Assembly: GCF_025056915.1 (NCBI RefSeq)
Contig: NZ_JANWVH010000003.1
Location: 1 to 64,000, forward strand
Source of the DNA: Meiothermus sp.
GTDB lineage: Bacteria > Deinococcota > Deinococci > Deinococcales > Thermaceae
Length of the DNA: 64,000 bases
Direction of reading: 5' to 3'
This document shows, piece after piece, positions 1 to 11,575 of this stretch (position 1 is the first letter of the stretch; every line of letters starts with the position of its first letter). The notes beneath the pieces were generated by a model, which did no database searches, was not told the origin of the DNA, and was given only the letters and a program-made list of their open reading frames with translations. The position numbers and the translations under genes were made by a program.

Positions 1-82
1 GCCGCCTGGAAACTCGAAAACATGCGTCTCGGCCCAGACGCATTCTTGTTTTCGTGGGCGGCCACGTCTTTGAAGGGCGCGG
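1..82 (+). repeat. Dispersed hairpin repeat, copy A (truncated by window edge)
   Basis: GCCGCC..CGAAAAC.TGCGTCT-cggccc-AGACGCA..GTTTTCG..GGCGGC nested stems, then GTCTTTGAAGGGCGCGGTA; matches copies at 25271, 48369 and 58581. Confidence 0.85.
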
Positions 83-231
83 TAAAAGGGCAGCTTGTGA
101 AATTTGAACTTTTGGACTCAGCGCAAGTGGTCTTTGTAATCGAAGGGGAAAAGCGCTGTTTGGGAGGCCACGTAAAGGCCAATAGTCTCTTTTGAGTTTT
201 TGATTATCGTTCGGATTAATGTAACGAACCG

Positions 232-247
232 ACCCCCAACTGGGGGT
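232..247. promoter_or_regulatory. Palindrome ACCCCCA-AC-TGGGGGT upstream of first pilin cassette
   Basis: Perfect 7+2+7 inverted repeat; similar element at 4694-4710 ahead of second cassette. Confidence 0.5.
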
Positions 248-260
248 TCTTGGCATTTGC

Positions 261-758
261 GTGTCAATCCAGACTGAAGCAGGTATGCATAAACCATCTG
301 AGGCATCCTGTTGGCACATAAAAAACCCCAGAGGGTTCACCTTGCTGGAACTTTTGGTGGTCATGGCGATTCTGGGAGTAGCGGCTGGTCTTGGTATTGC
401 GCAGTTGCGCAACCTGGGTGAACGTCAGCAAGCAGCTGCGACGGTGGACCAGATTCGCCAGCTTTTTTGGCAGGGGGCCACTGCGGCTGCTAGCCGTGGG
501 GGCACCAACTTCCTGCTGGTGCGAAGCGGTAACACCCTGCGGGTGCAGTCCCAGACCGATGGAAGTATCTTGCGAAGCGTCACCCTACCGGCGGGCGTTA
601 CCTGTAGCCTGAGCGATGGTACGCTTGCCACTTTTACCTCGCCGGGCAAGGTCAATTATTCCAGCAGCTTTCCTGCCAATCGCCAGTTCACCGTCTCGGC
701 CAATGGGCGAACCTTTACCCTGACCGCAACCCTTATTGGGGAGGTGCGTCGGCAATGA
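261..758 (+). CDS. Prepilin-like protein, GspH/FimT type
   Basis: ORF with class III leader ..PRG|FTLLELLVVMAILG; true start may be 285. Confidence 0.85.
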   Translation: MSIQTEAGMHKPSEASCWHIKNPRGFTLLELLVVMAILGVAAGLGIAQLRNLGERQQAAATVDQIRQLFWQGATAAASRGGTNFLLVRSGNTLRVQSQTDGSILRSVTLPAGVTCSLSDGTLATFTSPGKVNYSSSFPANRQFTVSANGRTFTLTATLIGEVRRQ

Positions 759-1231
759 AAAACAAAGGCCTGACTTTTGTTGAAGTGATTGTAGCGGCTG
801 GGGCCCTGGCTATCGTGCTGGGTCTGTTTACTACCTTGCTGGTGGGGAACATGCGCCAGACCAGCGTGGTAGGAGGGCGTGCCCAGGCCAACCAGCTGGC
901 TATTTTTCTGGGTCGGCAAATCCTCGAGGCCGATGATAGGGCTCTACCTCCATCTAACAGCAGTCTTAGCTGGAACTATGGTCAACTGAACAACTCGAGT
1001 ACCGGCTTTGCCAGCCTTACTGCCGAACAGCAGTTCGGCAACATCGCCCTCTACCGGGCAAGCATCACCAATCAGGGGGTTCCTTCTTGGGCCGGTAGTG
1101 GTTGGCAGGTCAACCAGTACCGCATAGAGGTTTGCTGGCGAAGCCCGGAGGGTGAACAGTGTGTGCGTCAGGCCATCATCGGCCCCTCGCCTGCTCAGGC
1201 GGGCAGCGAGATCGTGACCAATATCAACTAG
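755..1231 (+). CDS. Prepilin-like protein (PilV/type II pseudopilin)
   Basis: MKNKG|LTFVEVIVAAGALAIVLG leader; overlaps previous gene by 4 nt. Confidence 0.85.
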   Translation: MKNKGLTFVEVIVAAGALAIVLGLFTTLLVGNMRQTSVVGGRAQANQLAIFLGRQILEADDRALPPSNSSLSWNYGQLNNSSTGFASLTAEQQFGNIALYRASITNQGVPSWAGSGWQVNQYRIEVCWRSPEGEQCVRQAIIGPSPAQAGSEIVTNIN

Positions 1232-1240
1232 GAGGTTATC

Positions 1241-2107
1241 TTGCGTCCCCAAGCTTTTACGGTGCTCGAGCTGTTGCTGGCTCTGCTGGTGCTGGTGATA
1301 GTAATGTCCATTGCCTTCAACACCAGCATTCAGGGCCTTCAACTCAACCAGTCGAACGAAGCCATCAGCACGGCTCAGAACAAAGCCCGGCGGGTGCTGG
1401 AAGTGCTCAGCCAGGATTTGCGTACAGCCGCCTTTGCCATCGTAACCAATGCTCCTTTCAACAGCAACACCACCAGTATCTCTTTCGCCCAGGTGGCCGG
1501 CGGCGCCGGCTATACGGTGAGCGCAGTGGCAGGTAGCACCCTTACGCTGGTCAGCAACTCCGCCACCCTGGCCAGCGAGATTCCCGTGGGGAGCCGACTG
1601 GTGGTTGTGGATGGCAATGGCAACGCCGTACTGACCCGCACCAGCAGCCTGCCCGTAGCGAGCGGTTTGAGTACGTACACCCTGACCACCACCTGCAACA
1701 ACCTCCCCGTCACCGCAACCTCGCAGACCCTGGCCTCGGTCATAAACCTGATGGGATATAGCTACGATACGGCTAACCAGAAGCTGGTTTATCAGGTTCA
1801 AGGGGATGCAGCTACAACCGATGTGGCCTTTGATGTGACCAACTTTCGCATTGACTACGTCTATCAGCGCCGCACGAGTACCGCAGTTACTGAGGAGCGC
1901 AACCCCAGTGGCTATCTGGTCAGTGGTCGCGTGCAGCCCTACTTTACCAGTGGTGGAGCGGAGTTCTTCCTGCGTCGCGTGCAATTCACCCTGGGTATCC
2001 AGATACCCCTACGGGGACGGAATGTCGAGCGTACCTACACAGGACAGGTAGATATGATCAACACCCTTTACTACCAAGCAAAGGTGGTGAATGTATGCAA
2101 CCCATGA
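1241..2107 (+). CDS. Prepilin-like protein, PilW type
   Basis: QA|FTVLELLLALLVLVIVMS N-terminus; TTG start. Confidence 0.8.
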   Translation: MRPQAFTVLELLLALLVLVIVMSIAFNTSIQGLQLNQSNEAISTAQNKARRVLEVLSQDLRTAAFAIVTNAPFNSNTTSISFAQVAGGAGYTVSAVAGSTLTLVSNSATLASEIPVGSRLVVVDGNGNAVLTRTSSLPVASGLSTYTLTTTCNNLPVTATSQTLASVINLMGYSYDTANQKLVYQVQGDAATTDVAFDVTNFRIDYVYQRRTSTAVTEERNPSGYLVSGRVQPYFTSGGAEFFLRRVQFTLGIQIPLRGRNVERTYTGQVDMINTLYYQAKVVNVCNP

Positions 2108-4008
2108 AGCACCCCCAGGGCATTGCCATTGTGGTGGCCCTGACCGTTATCTTGTTGCTAAGCGTAATCAGCGGCCTTATTTTCACCCGAACCATGAACG
2201 ACCTGCGCACCAGTCGGGACAACACCGCACTGGCCCAGGCCATTAACCTGGCCCGGGGGGGAGCTGTGGCCGCTTCGGCCTTGCTATCCAACGAAGTGCG
2301 GGCCAGCTTAGAGAGCATTGCCCGCTCTGCCAACCCCAGCGCGGGCGGCATCAGCACCAGCGATGTCTGGTACTACGGGGGCAATAGCACCCAGCCCATC
2401 CCGGCCACGGTTGCTACACGACTGGCCATCCTGGCCGCCAATCTACAGACCAGTGTCAACAGCACGATTTGCAGTCGAAACTTTGCCCCAGATGGCTCTG
2501 GGGCCACTGTGCAGGTGCGAATCTTCTTTACCACGGCAGCGGCCTGTGGCCAGGCTTTCCCCTCAGCCGCCCAGCTACCCTCGGGGTATGTGGTGGATAA
2601 CGACAACAACCCCAACACGCCGCTCACCCGCCAGGTGCAAGGTTATGCGCTGCCCTACGTAATGGTGGTGACTGCCTCGCCCGGCACTCCCTACCAGCGC
2701 AACGTTCTGGTACAGGGTGAGTATCGCTTTTTGCTGACCAACGGTAGCTTTGCCCGTTATGCCCTGTTTACCAACCAGCACCGAACCCGTTCCAACACAG
2801 CAGTCTGGTTTACCGGCAGTACGCTGTTTGATGGGCCGGTGCATACCAACGAACGCTTCCGGTTTTCCTTCAATCCGTGGTTTGGGGGCTATGTGACCAG
2901 TGCGGGTTGCTCCGATGCCGGGGCAAGCAGTTGTAATGGCACTATCAGTCCTGGGGCCCATTTTGGCTCGGGTAACAACACCACCTTCCTTTCACCCTCC
3001 CAGATGGCCAACCCCAATGCCCCTACCTGGACCAGCGGGGGTATCACCCATGCGCCTGTATTCGAGGGCAATCCCAAGGTCAACTGGCAGGAACCTTTTA
3101 TTCCCATGCCGGTCAACGCCCAGAATCAGCGTGACGCGGCAACCGTGGGGGGACTTCTTCTCAACTTCAATGTGGCCCGCCTAACCCTGTATGCTGGCGA
3201 TGCGACCGGAGCGCGCCCGACCTGTAATAGTTCCGGGGTGTGCAGCCCGGCTACCTCGACGCATCAGTATATTGAGGTTTGTCGTACCGCAGCCTGCACC
3301 GGTAGCGACCGTATTCTTTACCGCTATGCAGCCGACGGCATCCTCTACCGTCACAACGGGAGCTGGCCTGGCGTGGTGGAGCGGGCCAGTTTCAACGGGA
3401 TGATCTTTGCTGAAGGGAGCATCAGCAACCTTACGGGCCCGGCTCGCACCGATAGCACCGACCCGGACACGGCGCCTCCTGCCCTGGCCCATTTCGCCCA
3501 GCTGACCGTGGCCAATGCTGGCAGCGGACGCAATATTCAGATTCAGGGCGATTTGAAGTATCAGAACCCTGCTTGCAGCGGGAACCCGTCCCGGAGCGGC
3601 AACACTGTTACCCGTGCCACCTGTAATAACCTTACGGCGGACAACATCCTGGGGGTGTATAGCCAGGATGGGGATATTCTGCTGGGCGACGGCACCAACA
3701 ACTCCCTGCAAGACCTCACCGTGCACGGGGTGCTCATGACCTCCAGAGGCGAGGTTGCCGTGCAGAATTTCAGCACTATTGCGCCGCGGGGTTCCATTCG
3801 ACTGCAAGGAGGTATTATCCAGTACACCTACGGAGCCTTCGGTCAGTTCAATAGTTCTACCGGAACCATGACGCAAGGCTACGCCCGCCAGTTCACCTAC
3901 GATCCCCGGATGCAAGACCGCGCACCCCCTTTTTTTCCAACGACCGGAGTTGTGCAGGTCAGTGTGGCCACCCCCCTCAGCTTCGGCCAGCGAGAGCAGG
4001 TGTATTAG
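2095..4008 (+). CDS. Large PilX/ComZ-like minor pilin (DUF4900-like)
   Basis: Hydrophobic pilin helix QG|IAIVVALTVILLLSVISG without Glu5; long beta-rich C-terminal part; same gene order as recalled Thermus pilA1-A2-A3-comZ. Confidence 0.75.
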   Translation: MQPMKHPQGIAIVVALTVILLLSVISGLIFTRTMNDLRTSRDNTALAQAINLARGGAVAASALLSNEVRASLESIARSANPSAGGISTSDVWYYGGNSTQPIPATVATRLAILAANLQTSVNSTICSRNFAPDGSGATVQVRIFFTTAAACGQAFPSAAQLPSGYVVDNDNNPNTPLTRQVQGYALPYVMVVTASPGTPYQRNVLVQGEYRFLLTNGSFARYALFTNQHRTRSNTAVWFTGSTLFDGPVHTNERFRFSFNPWFGGYVTSAGCSDAGASSCNGTISPGAHFGSGNNTTFLSPSQMANPNAPTWTSGGITHAPVFEGNPKVNWQEPFIPMPVNAQNQRDAATVGGLLLNFNVARLTLYAGDATGARPTCNSSGVCSPATSTHQYIEVCRTAACTGSDRILYRYAADGILYRHNGSWPGVVERASFNGMIFAEGSISNLTGPARTDSTDPDTAPPALAHFAQLTVANAGSGRNIQIQGDLKYQNPACSGNPSRSGNTVTRATCNNLTADNILGVYSQDGDILLGDGTNNSLQDLTVHGVLMTSRGEVAVQNFSTIAPRGSIRLQGGIIQYTYGAFGQFNSSTGTMTQGYARQFTYDPRMQDRAPPFFPTTGVVQVSVATPLSFGQREQVY

Positions 4009-4036
4009 AGGCGAACGCAGTTATAGTAAATGACGG

Positions 4037-4621
4037 ATGCGCCTGCTGATTGCCGACGACCACCCCCTGTTCCGCGTGGGCCTGCGGGCCGCCCTCGAGC
4101 GCGAGGGGTTCGAGGTGGTGGGGGAGGCCAACGATGGCCAGGAAGCCCTGAACCTGTGCTTGCAACTGCTGCCGGACGGGGTGGTCCTGGATGTGCGGAT
4201 GCCGCACATGGACGGGATTACCACCACACGTATGCTTCGTGAGCATCGCTACCTGGGCCTGATTGCCCTCCTGACCACCTTCAACGAGCCGGTCTTGGTT
4301 CAGCAGGCGGCCTATGCAGGCGCCGATGCCTACTGGTCGAAGGAGCTACCCCCCGAGGCCCTGGCCGAGCGCCTGCGCCGGCTCAGCCTGGGGCAAGAGC
4401 CCCGCCTGCGGGCGCCCGAGCTGCCCAAACTGACCGTGCGTGAGCAGGAGGTCTTGCAGTGGATGGCCCAGGGGCTTTCGACCAAAGAAATCGCCCGCCA
4501 TCTGCACATTTCGCCCGAAACCGTCAAGGATCACCTGGTGCGGCTCTACGAGAAACTCGAGGCCCGCAACCGCGTGGAGGCCCTCGAGCGCGCCCGCAGC
4601 CTGGGGCTGCTCAGCATTTGA
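4037..4621 (+). CDS. NarL/LuxR-family response regulator
   Basis: Receiver (DDHPLFRVGLRAALE..VVLDVRMPHMDG..K) plus LuxR HTH (LTVREQEVLQWMAQGLSTKEIARHLHISPETVKDHL). Confidence 0.92.
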   Translation: MRLLIADDHPLFRVGLRAALEREGFEVVGEANDGQEALNLCLQLLPDGVVLDVRMPHMDGITTTRMLREHRYLGLIALLTTFNEPVLVQQAAYAGADAYWSKELPPEALAERLRRLSLGQEPRLRAPELPKLTVREQEVLQWMAQGLSTKEIARHLHISPETVKDHLVRLYEKLEARNRVEALERARSLGLLSI

Positions 4622-4692
4622 GGATTCCGGGCATGGCTCTCGCTGCGTTCGGCCCGATATAGGCCCCCCTTTTTTCGAAGCTGCCCGAGCCT

Positions 4693-4711
4693 CACCCCCC
4701 AAATGGGGGTG
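4693..4711. promoter_or_regulatory. Palindrome CACCCCC-CAAAT-GGGGGTG upstream of second pilin cassette
   Basis: Inverted repeat resembling 232-247. Confidence 0.5.
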
Positions 4712-4770
4712 TTAGAATTCAAGGGGCTTGCACATCATTCAAGTAGGTTTGAAAGACGCGGAGGCATTCT

Positions 4771-6879
4771 ATGCCTAACACCAAGGGAATTACGCTGGTT
4801 TCGACGCTGGTGTTCATGTTTATCGTGATTATTCTGGTCAGTGTGGCCTCCCTCACCTCGCTCAACAACCGCCGCAACGCCCAGGATGCGCTGCGCACCT
4901 CGCAGGCCCAGTTTGCCGCCGAGGCGGGCCTCGAGCGGGCGGTGGCCCGGCTGTGGCACCAGGTGCTTTCGGAGGCCACCTCCTCCAGTGTGACCGGCTA
5001 CCGGCAGGCCCTGGAGCGGATGGGCCTGACCAATGGAACCACCATCAGTAGCCTGTTTGGTCAGCCCCAAAACCTTGGGGATGGAAGCCGCTTTGAGGTG
5101 CGGGTCTCCAGGCGTGACACCACCACCCCCGCCGGTGAACCCCAGATCGAGCTCACCGTCGTTTCGACCGGCACCCTCGCCGATGGAACCACCCGCCGCT
5201 TGCAGCAGGTATTCCGAGTTGCGCGGGCCCCATTTCCCTTCGATTATCCCTTTCTGACCAACAAAGCCGACTGCATTTTTTGCCACCTCGAGGTGCGCAG
5301 CATGGACGCCTTCCGGGGCGACCCCAACCCCAACGACCCCAGCACCTGGTGGCGGCGAATCAAGGTGGGGGTGCTGGAAGACCTGGTCATGCGCGATGAG
5401 CAGGAGGCGGGCATTGTGCACGGCTCGCTGGTCACCCGGGGCACCGTGCGCCAGCAGTATAGCGGTCGCCTCGAGCCCTCTACCCGCTACTTCACCACCC
5501 TCGAGCCAGGCCAGACCCGAATCCGTTCGGCCACGCCCATCCGCCCCACCCCCGCCGACTGCCGCCAGCCCAGCAACTGCGCCACCACCCAGAACCTGTA
5601 CTACAACTACCCGGACGGCAGCAACCTGGCTGCCTTCGGCAACCGCTACCCCGATGGCGAGCTACCCGACTTTTTCCCGCTGCCCATCCCCGACGATAAC
5701 AACAACCGCCTGATTGACGATGCCGAGTGGCTCGATGAGGTTCAGGCCAGCCTGGAAAACCGCAACGAAAACTATTTTGCGGGCAGCATCACCGCTCCTG
5801 CACGGGTCAACCCCAGCGACATCGCCTGGCCTGGGGGTTCCGCGCTGCAAACGCTCGACTCGGCAGCACTGGGCCTCTCCCGCAACAACGTCATCCTGGA
5901 CGGCTCGGTAACCCCCATCACCCTGAGCGGAACGGTGTTCATCAACGGCGACGTGGTCATCCGAGGCCGGGTGCGGGGCAGTGGAACCATCCTGGCTCGA
6001 GGCAATGTGTACATCCTCGGCGACCTGACCTACGACTGCGGGCAGGGCAGCACCCCGCAAGCCTGCGACTACCGGGAGCCGAGCCGCTTGCCGCAGCTCA
6101 ACCTGATTGCCGGGGGCAATACCCTGATGGGGGATTTCCTGAGTATAGATACTTTTACAGCGGAAAATCTCAACCTGCTCCAGGCCAATCGAATTCAACT
6201 GCCCATGGGGGCCTGTCGGGCCAACCCGGCGCAGCCTGGGTGTGGGAGCGGCGCATCGGTAACCTGGCAGCGTGATCCCCTCTACCGGCCCAACCTGACC
6301 CTGACCGAGGTGACCAACTTCAACCGCAGTGAGTTGCAGCGCTGGTTGCGCAACAACGCCTACCGGCCTCGCTTTTACACCTATGGCGAAAACGAGGTTT
6401 ACTTTGGCGATGGCTGTGAGCACGACCCCACGCGTTACAGCAGCTACCAGACCCTCCGGGCGGGGGCCCGGGTGCACACCTGCCAGGGGGATCGCTCGCT
6501 GGGCAGCGTAACGCTGAGCCAGGCTCAGGTGAACGCAATTCAAAGCCGCGCGGTGAGGTACGAGGTGACCTCGAGCTTCTTCGACAACACCTCCCTCAAG
6601 CAGCTCTGGAACGACTCGGCGCGCAACCGTCCGGCTGGCCCCCTTCGCACCGACGGGCTGCTCTACTCGGCCAACGCCATTTTCAGCGTGATTCAGAACG
6701 GTCGCGGCTACAACCTGGGGGGGCGCTGGGACCTGCGAGGGGCCCTGGTGGCGGCGGACACCGGCGTGCTGGCGCCGGTCAAGCTCGACATCTACCACGA
6801 TGCCCGTCTGCGGCCCCGCATTCCGGGGGGTCAGCAGGCCCAGCTCAGCCGGGGTATATGGGAAGTGGTGGGCCAGTGA
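4771..6879 (+). CDS. Large PilX-like pilin (DUF4900-like) with one CXXCH motif
   Basis: KG|ITLVSTLVFMFIVIILVSVASLTS pilin N-terminus; CIFCH at 5272-5286. Confidence 0.75.
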   Translation: MPNTKGITLVSTLVFMFIVIILVSVASLTSLNNRRNAQDALRTSQAQFAAEAGLERAVARLWHQVLSEATSSSVTGYRQALERMGLTNGTTISSLFGQPQNLGDGSRFEVRVSRRDTTTPAGEPQIELTVVSTGTLADGTTRRLQQVFRVARAPFPFDYPFLTNKADCIFCHLEVRSMDAFRGDPNPNDPSTWWRRIKVGVLEDLVMRDEQEAGIVHGSLVTRGTVRQQYSGRLEPSTRYFTTLEPGQTRIRSATPIRPTPADCRQPSNCATTQNLYYNYPDGSNLAAFGNRYPDGELPDFFPLPIPDDNNNRLIDDAEWLDEVQASLENRNENYFAGSITAPARVNPSDIAWPGGSALQTLDSAALGLSRNNVILDGSVTPITLSGTVFINGDVVIRGRVRGSGTILARGNVYILGDLTYDCGQGSTPQACDYREPSRLPQLNLIAGGNTLMGDFLSIDTFTAENLNLLQANRIQLPMGACRANPAQPGCGSGASVTWQRDPLYRPNLTLTEVTNFNRSELQRWLRNNAYRPRFYTYGENEVYFGDGCEHDPTRYSSYQTLRAGARVHTCQGDRSLGSVTLSQAQVNAIQSRAVRYEVTSSFFDNTSLKQLWNDSARNRPAGPLRTDGLLYSANAIFSVIQNGRGYNLGGRWDLRGALVAADTGVLAPVKLDIYHDARLRPRIPGGQQAQLSRGIWEVVGQ

Positions 6880-7331
6880 AAAGACTCTGCCCAAAGGGCG
6901 TCAGCCTGGTTGAGTTCCTGATTGTGCTGGCGGTGCTCGGCATCCTGCTGGGGGTGGGCTTGGTTTCGTTGCGGGCCTACCAGCAAAGCCTGGTGATTCG
7001 TGAAGCGGCGACCTTGGTGGCGACCGAGCTGCAAAGCATCCGCCAGCAGGCCCGGCGGCAGTCGGTCAACTTTTCCTTTCAGGCCAGCCCCAGCACCAGC
7101 AGCTACCGCGTGGGTCGCACCAGCCAGCTGGCCTCCCTCCCGAGCAAATCGCTGCCCTCAGGGGTGGTGTTTCAAAGCGTACCCTCGGGCGGTACCGTCC
7201 GATTCGATGCCCCCTATGGCATTGTGACCAGCGGAGCCAACAGCAGCTTCGTCTTGCGGGGGCCGGGCAACAGGGTGCTGAACGTCCACGTGGTGGGTCG
7301 AACCGGAAAGGTGGTGGTGCGTGCGCCGTAG
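6858..7331 (+). CDS. Prepilin-like protein, GspH/FimT type
   Basis: PKG|VSLVEFLIVLAVLGILLGVG. Confidence 0.85.
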   Translation: MGSGGPVKRLCPKGVSLVEFLIVLAVLGILLGVGLVSLRAYQQSLVIREAATLVATELQSIRQQARRQSVNFSFQASPSTSSYRVGRTSQLASLPSKSLPSGVVFQSVPSGGTVRFDAPYGIVTSGANSSFVLRGPGNRVLNVHVVGRTGKVVVRAP

Positions 7332-7695
7332 CGGTTTTTCTTTTGTGGAGGTGATGGTCGCTCTGGCCATTCTCTCCCTGACCATTTTGATTTTGACCTA
7401 TTTTGGCTCGAGCTTCACCCTCACCCGCAACGCCCAGATTGACACCCAGGCCCAGGCCTTTGCCCGGAGCTACTTCGACACCGTGCGGGCCAACTGGTCG
7501 AGCAAACAGGCTTTCAATGCTGCGGTGTTGCCCACGCTCACCCCGCCCAGCGGGTTCAGCAACCCCACGGCCAGCCTGAGCGCCGTCCAGACCATCGGAA
7601 CCCAGGTGGTGCTGCGCCGGATCACCCTGCAGTTCACCGGCCCGCAGAACCGCTCTTACCGCTTCTCCACCGAGGTGGTTCTGCCTCCTTTGTAG
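7321..7695 (+). CDS. Prepilin-like protein, PilV type
   Basis: RSG|FSFVEVMVALAILSLTIL. Confidence 0.85.
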   Translation: MRRSGFSFVEVMVALAILSLTILILTYFGSSFTLTRNAQIDTQAQAFARSYFDTVRANWSSKQAFNAAVLPTLTPPSGFSNPTASLSAVQTIGTQVVLRRITLQFTGPQNRSYRFSTEVVLPPL

Positions 7696-7702
7696 AGGTT
7701 GC

Positions 7703-8520
7703 ATGCGAACAACAGGCCTTACCCTCATTGAAATGCTGATTGCGGCCCTGGTGGGCGTGGCCATCCTGGGCTTGATTGCGGCCGGACTGCGCAGCAGCAG
7801 CGACAGCCTTCGGTTTGTGCAAAACTCCCAGCTCCTCACCGAAGACCTGCGCAACGCGGGCAACCTGGTGAGCGATTACATCGCCAAGGCCGCTTTTATC
7901 TATCCCCCCGGGGTGACCCTGACCATCGGCAGCACCGGGGGCTACACGGTGCGAAACCCCAACACCAACAACAATACCTGGCGCATCGGCCAAGACCCGG
8001 CCATTGCGCTGTTGTGGCCGCCCACGGTGGAGAATGGGGTGGAGGTGGTCAAGTTTGTGATGATCTACCCCCTCAACCGCGGCTGGGTGGTGAGCCAGGC
8101 CACAGGCGCCGAAAACCCCGGCCCCGACCCCGCCAACAACAACAAGTGGCTGCTGTACATCTATGAGCGCAACCTCCAGGTTGGCTCCAGCCGGCTTCCC
8201 AACGGACTGCCGCTCACCATTCCCACCGACCTGAGCGGTAGCTCGGGCAACCTGCTGGCCGACTATGTGCAGCCGGGGGGCTTTGCGGTGAGCTATAGCG
8301 ACTGCCTGGGCTTCGACGAAAATGGCCTGGCCACCGCAGCCCCCTGCCCCCCAACCCCCCCGACGCCCCTCCGTGCCGAGCACAGCGCCGCACGGGTGCG
8401 TTTTTCCCTGCAGGGTGAGATCCGCCAGGGTGGGCGGGACGCCCGCGTGCCCGCAAGCCCCCTTCGCTTTGAAGCGGCCCCCCGCAACCTGCCTCTTCGG
8501 CTGACCGAGGTTACCCTCAA

Positions 8521-8524
<4 letters not shown>
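7703..8524 (+). CDS. Prepilin-like protein, PilW type
   Basis: [21 protein letters not shown]. Confidence 0.85.
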
Positions 8525-10320
<1,796 letters not shown>

Positions 10321-10595
10321 AACCCACCATTGTAGCGGATGCTAGGGCAAACTCTGTAAGGAAGGCCGTGGCCGGGATCGCTCAAGGCCCGGGGCCCGAA
10401 GCGGAACGCTTCACGACCTGCAAGATGCGCCCTCAAACCCGCCAGGTGCGCCGGTGGAAATCTGCAAAAGTAAGCCCAGGCATCGGCTTCGCCGTGCGGG
10501 CGGAATCCGGCTCGAGCATTGACACGCCCATCTGGGTTTTGTAATGATGAGCACGACGTTTTGTTGGAATCCAGGCTCCAGAGGGAGGTTCGACC

Positions 10596-11435
10596 ATGAA
10601 ACGACTGTGGATGGCAGGTCTAGCAGCTCTTGCTTCGCTGGGAATGGCCCAGACCAAGATTGGCAACTGTGAGGTGACCGGCCAGAAGGGGCAGTTCCCC
10701 ATTCGTCCGGCCATCGCCGGTCAGCTCACGGTGCAGACCAACCTGCCGGGGCCGGGCTTCTGGAACGGCGACAGCCCCGCGACCATCAAGGACGGCTTCG
10801 AGTACTGCCTGGCTGCCAACATCGCCCACCGCGCCGGGCTGGACAAGGTGGTGGTGCAGAACGTGGCCTGGGATGCTTTGATTGCCGGCCAGACCCGCAA
10901 CTTCGACTTTGCCCTCTCGCAAATCACCATCACCGAGGCCCGCAAGCGGGTGGTGGACTTCTCCCGGCCCTACTTCTCCTCCGACATCGGCGTGCTGGTG
11001 CGCTCCGCCGATAAAGCCAAGTTCAACAGCCCGGCCAGCCTCAAAACGGCTCGGTTGGGTGTTCAGCAGGCCACCACGGCGGCCAAGTTCCTGAGCGAGA
11101 CCCTGAAGCACCCGCAAAACCTGACCCGGGTCTTCCCCGATGTGGCGGCAGGCTTTACCGCCCTCAGGGCCGGGCAGATTGATGCCTTCATCATTGACAC
11201 CTCGATTGTGCTGTCCGAGGCCGGCAAGTCGGGTGGGGCGCTGGCGGTGGTGGGGCAGTTCCAGACCGGCGAGAACTACGGCGCGCTGTTTGCCAAGGGC
11301 AACCCCAACCGGGCGCAGATTGACAAAATCCTGGAGGCGCTGGAAAAAGACGGCACCCTCAAAAAGCTCTCCCAGACCTACCTGGCCAAGGAATGGGGCA
11401 TTGACCCCACTTCGGTGCCGCTCTGGCGGCCCTAG
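10596..11435 (+). CDS. ABC transporter substrate-binding protein, polar amino acid type
   Basis: Signal peptide; SBP_bac_3-like (DFALSQITITEARKRVVDFSRPYFSSDIGVLV). Confidence 0.9.
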   Translation: MKRLWMAGLAALASLGMAQTKIGNCEVTGQKGQFPIRPAIAGQLTVQTNLPGPGFWNGDSPATIKDGFEYCLAANIAHRAGLDKVVVQNVAWDALIAGQTRNFDFALSQITITEARKRVVDFSRPYFSSDIGVLVRSADKAKFNSPASLKTARLGVQQATTAAKFLSETLKHPQNLTRVFPDVAAGFTALRAGQIDAFIIDTSIVLSEAGKSGGALAVVGQFQTGENYGALFAKGNPNRAQIDKILEALEKDGTLKKLSQTYLAKEWGIDPTSVPLWRP

Positions 11436-11575
11436 CCCTGGACCATCGTTCATGGTCCATAGTTCTTGGGCTGCAACTTGAGACCCGTGGCCTTGGGGGC
11501 GTAATCAAGCGGCGATGTTCCAGCTCGGGGGTGCAGGGATGCGCCCCCGGCTTTTTCCGGTAAAATCGCTTATCC

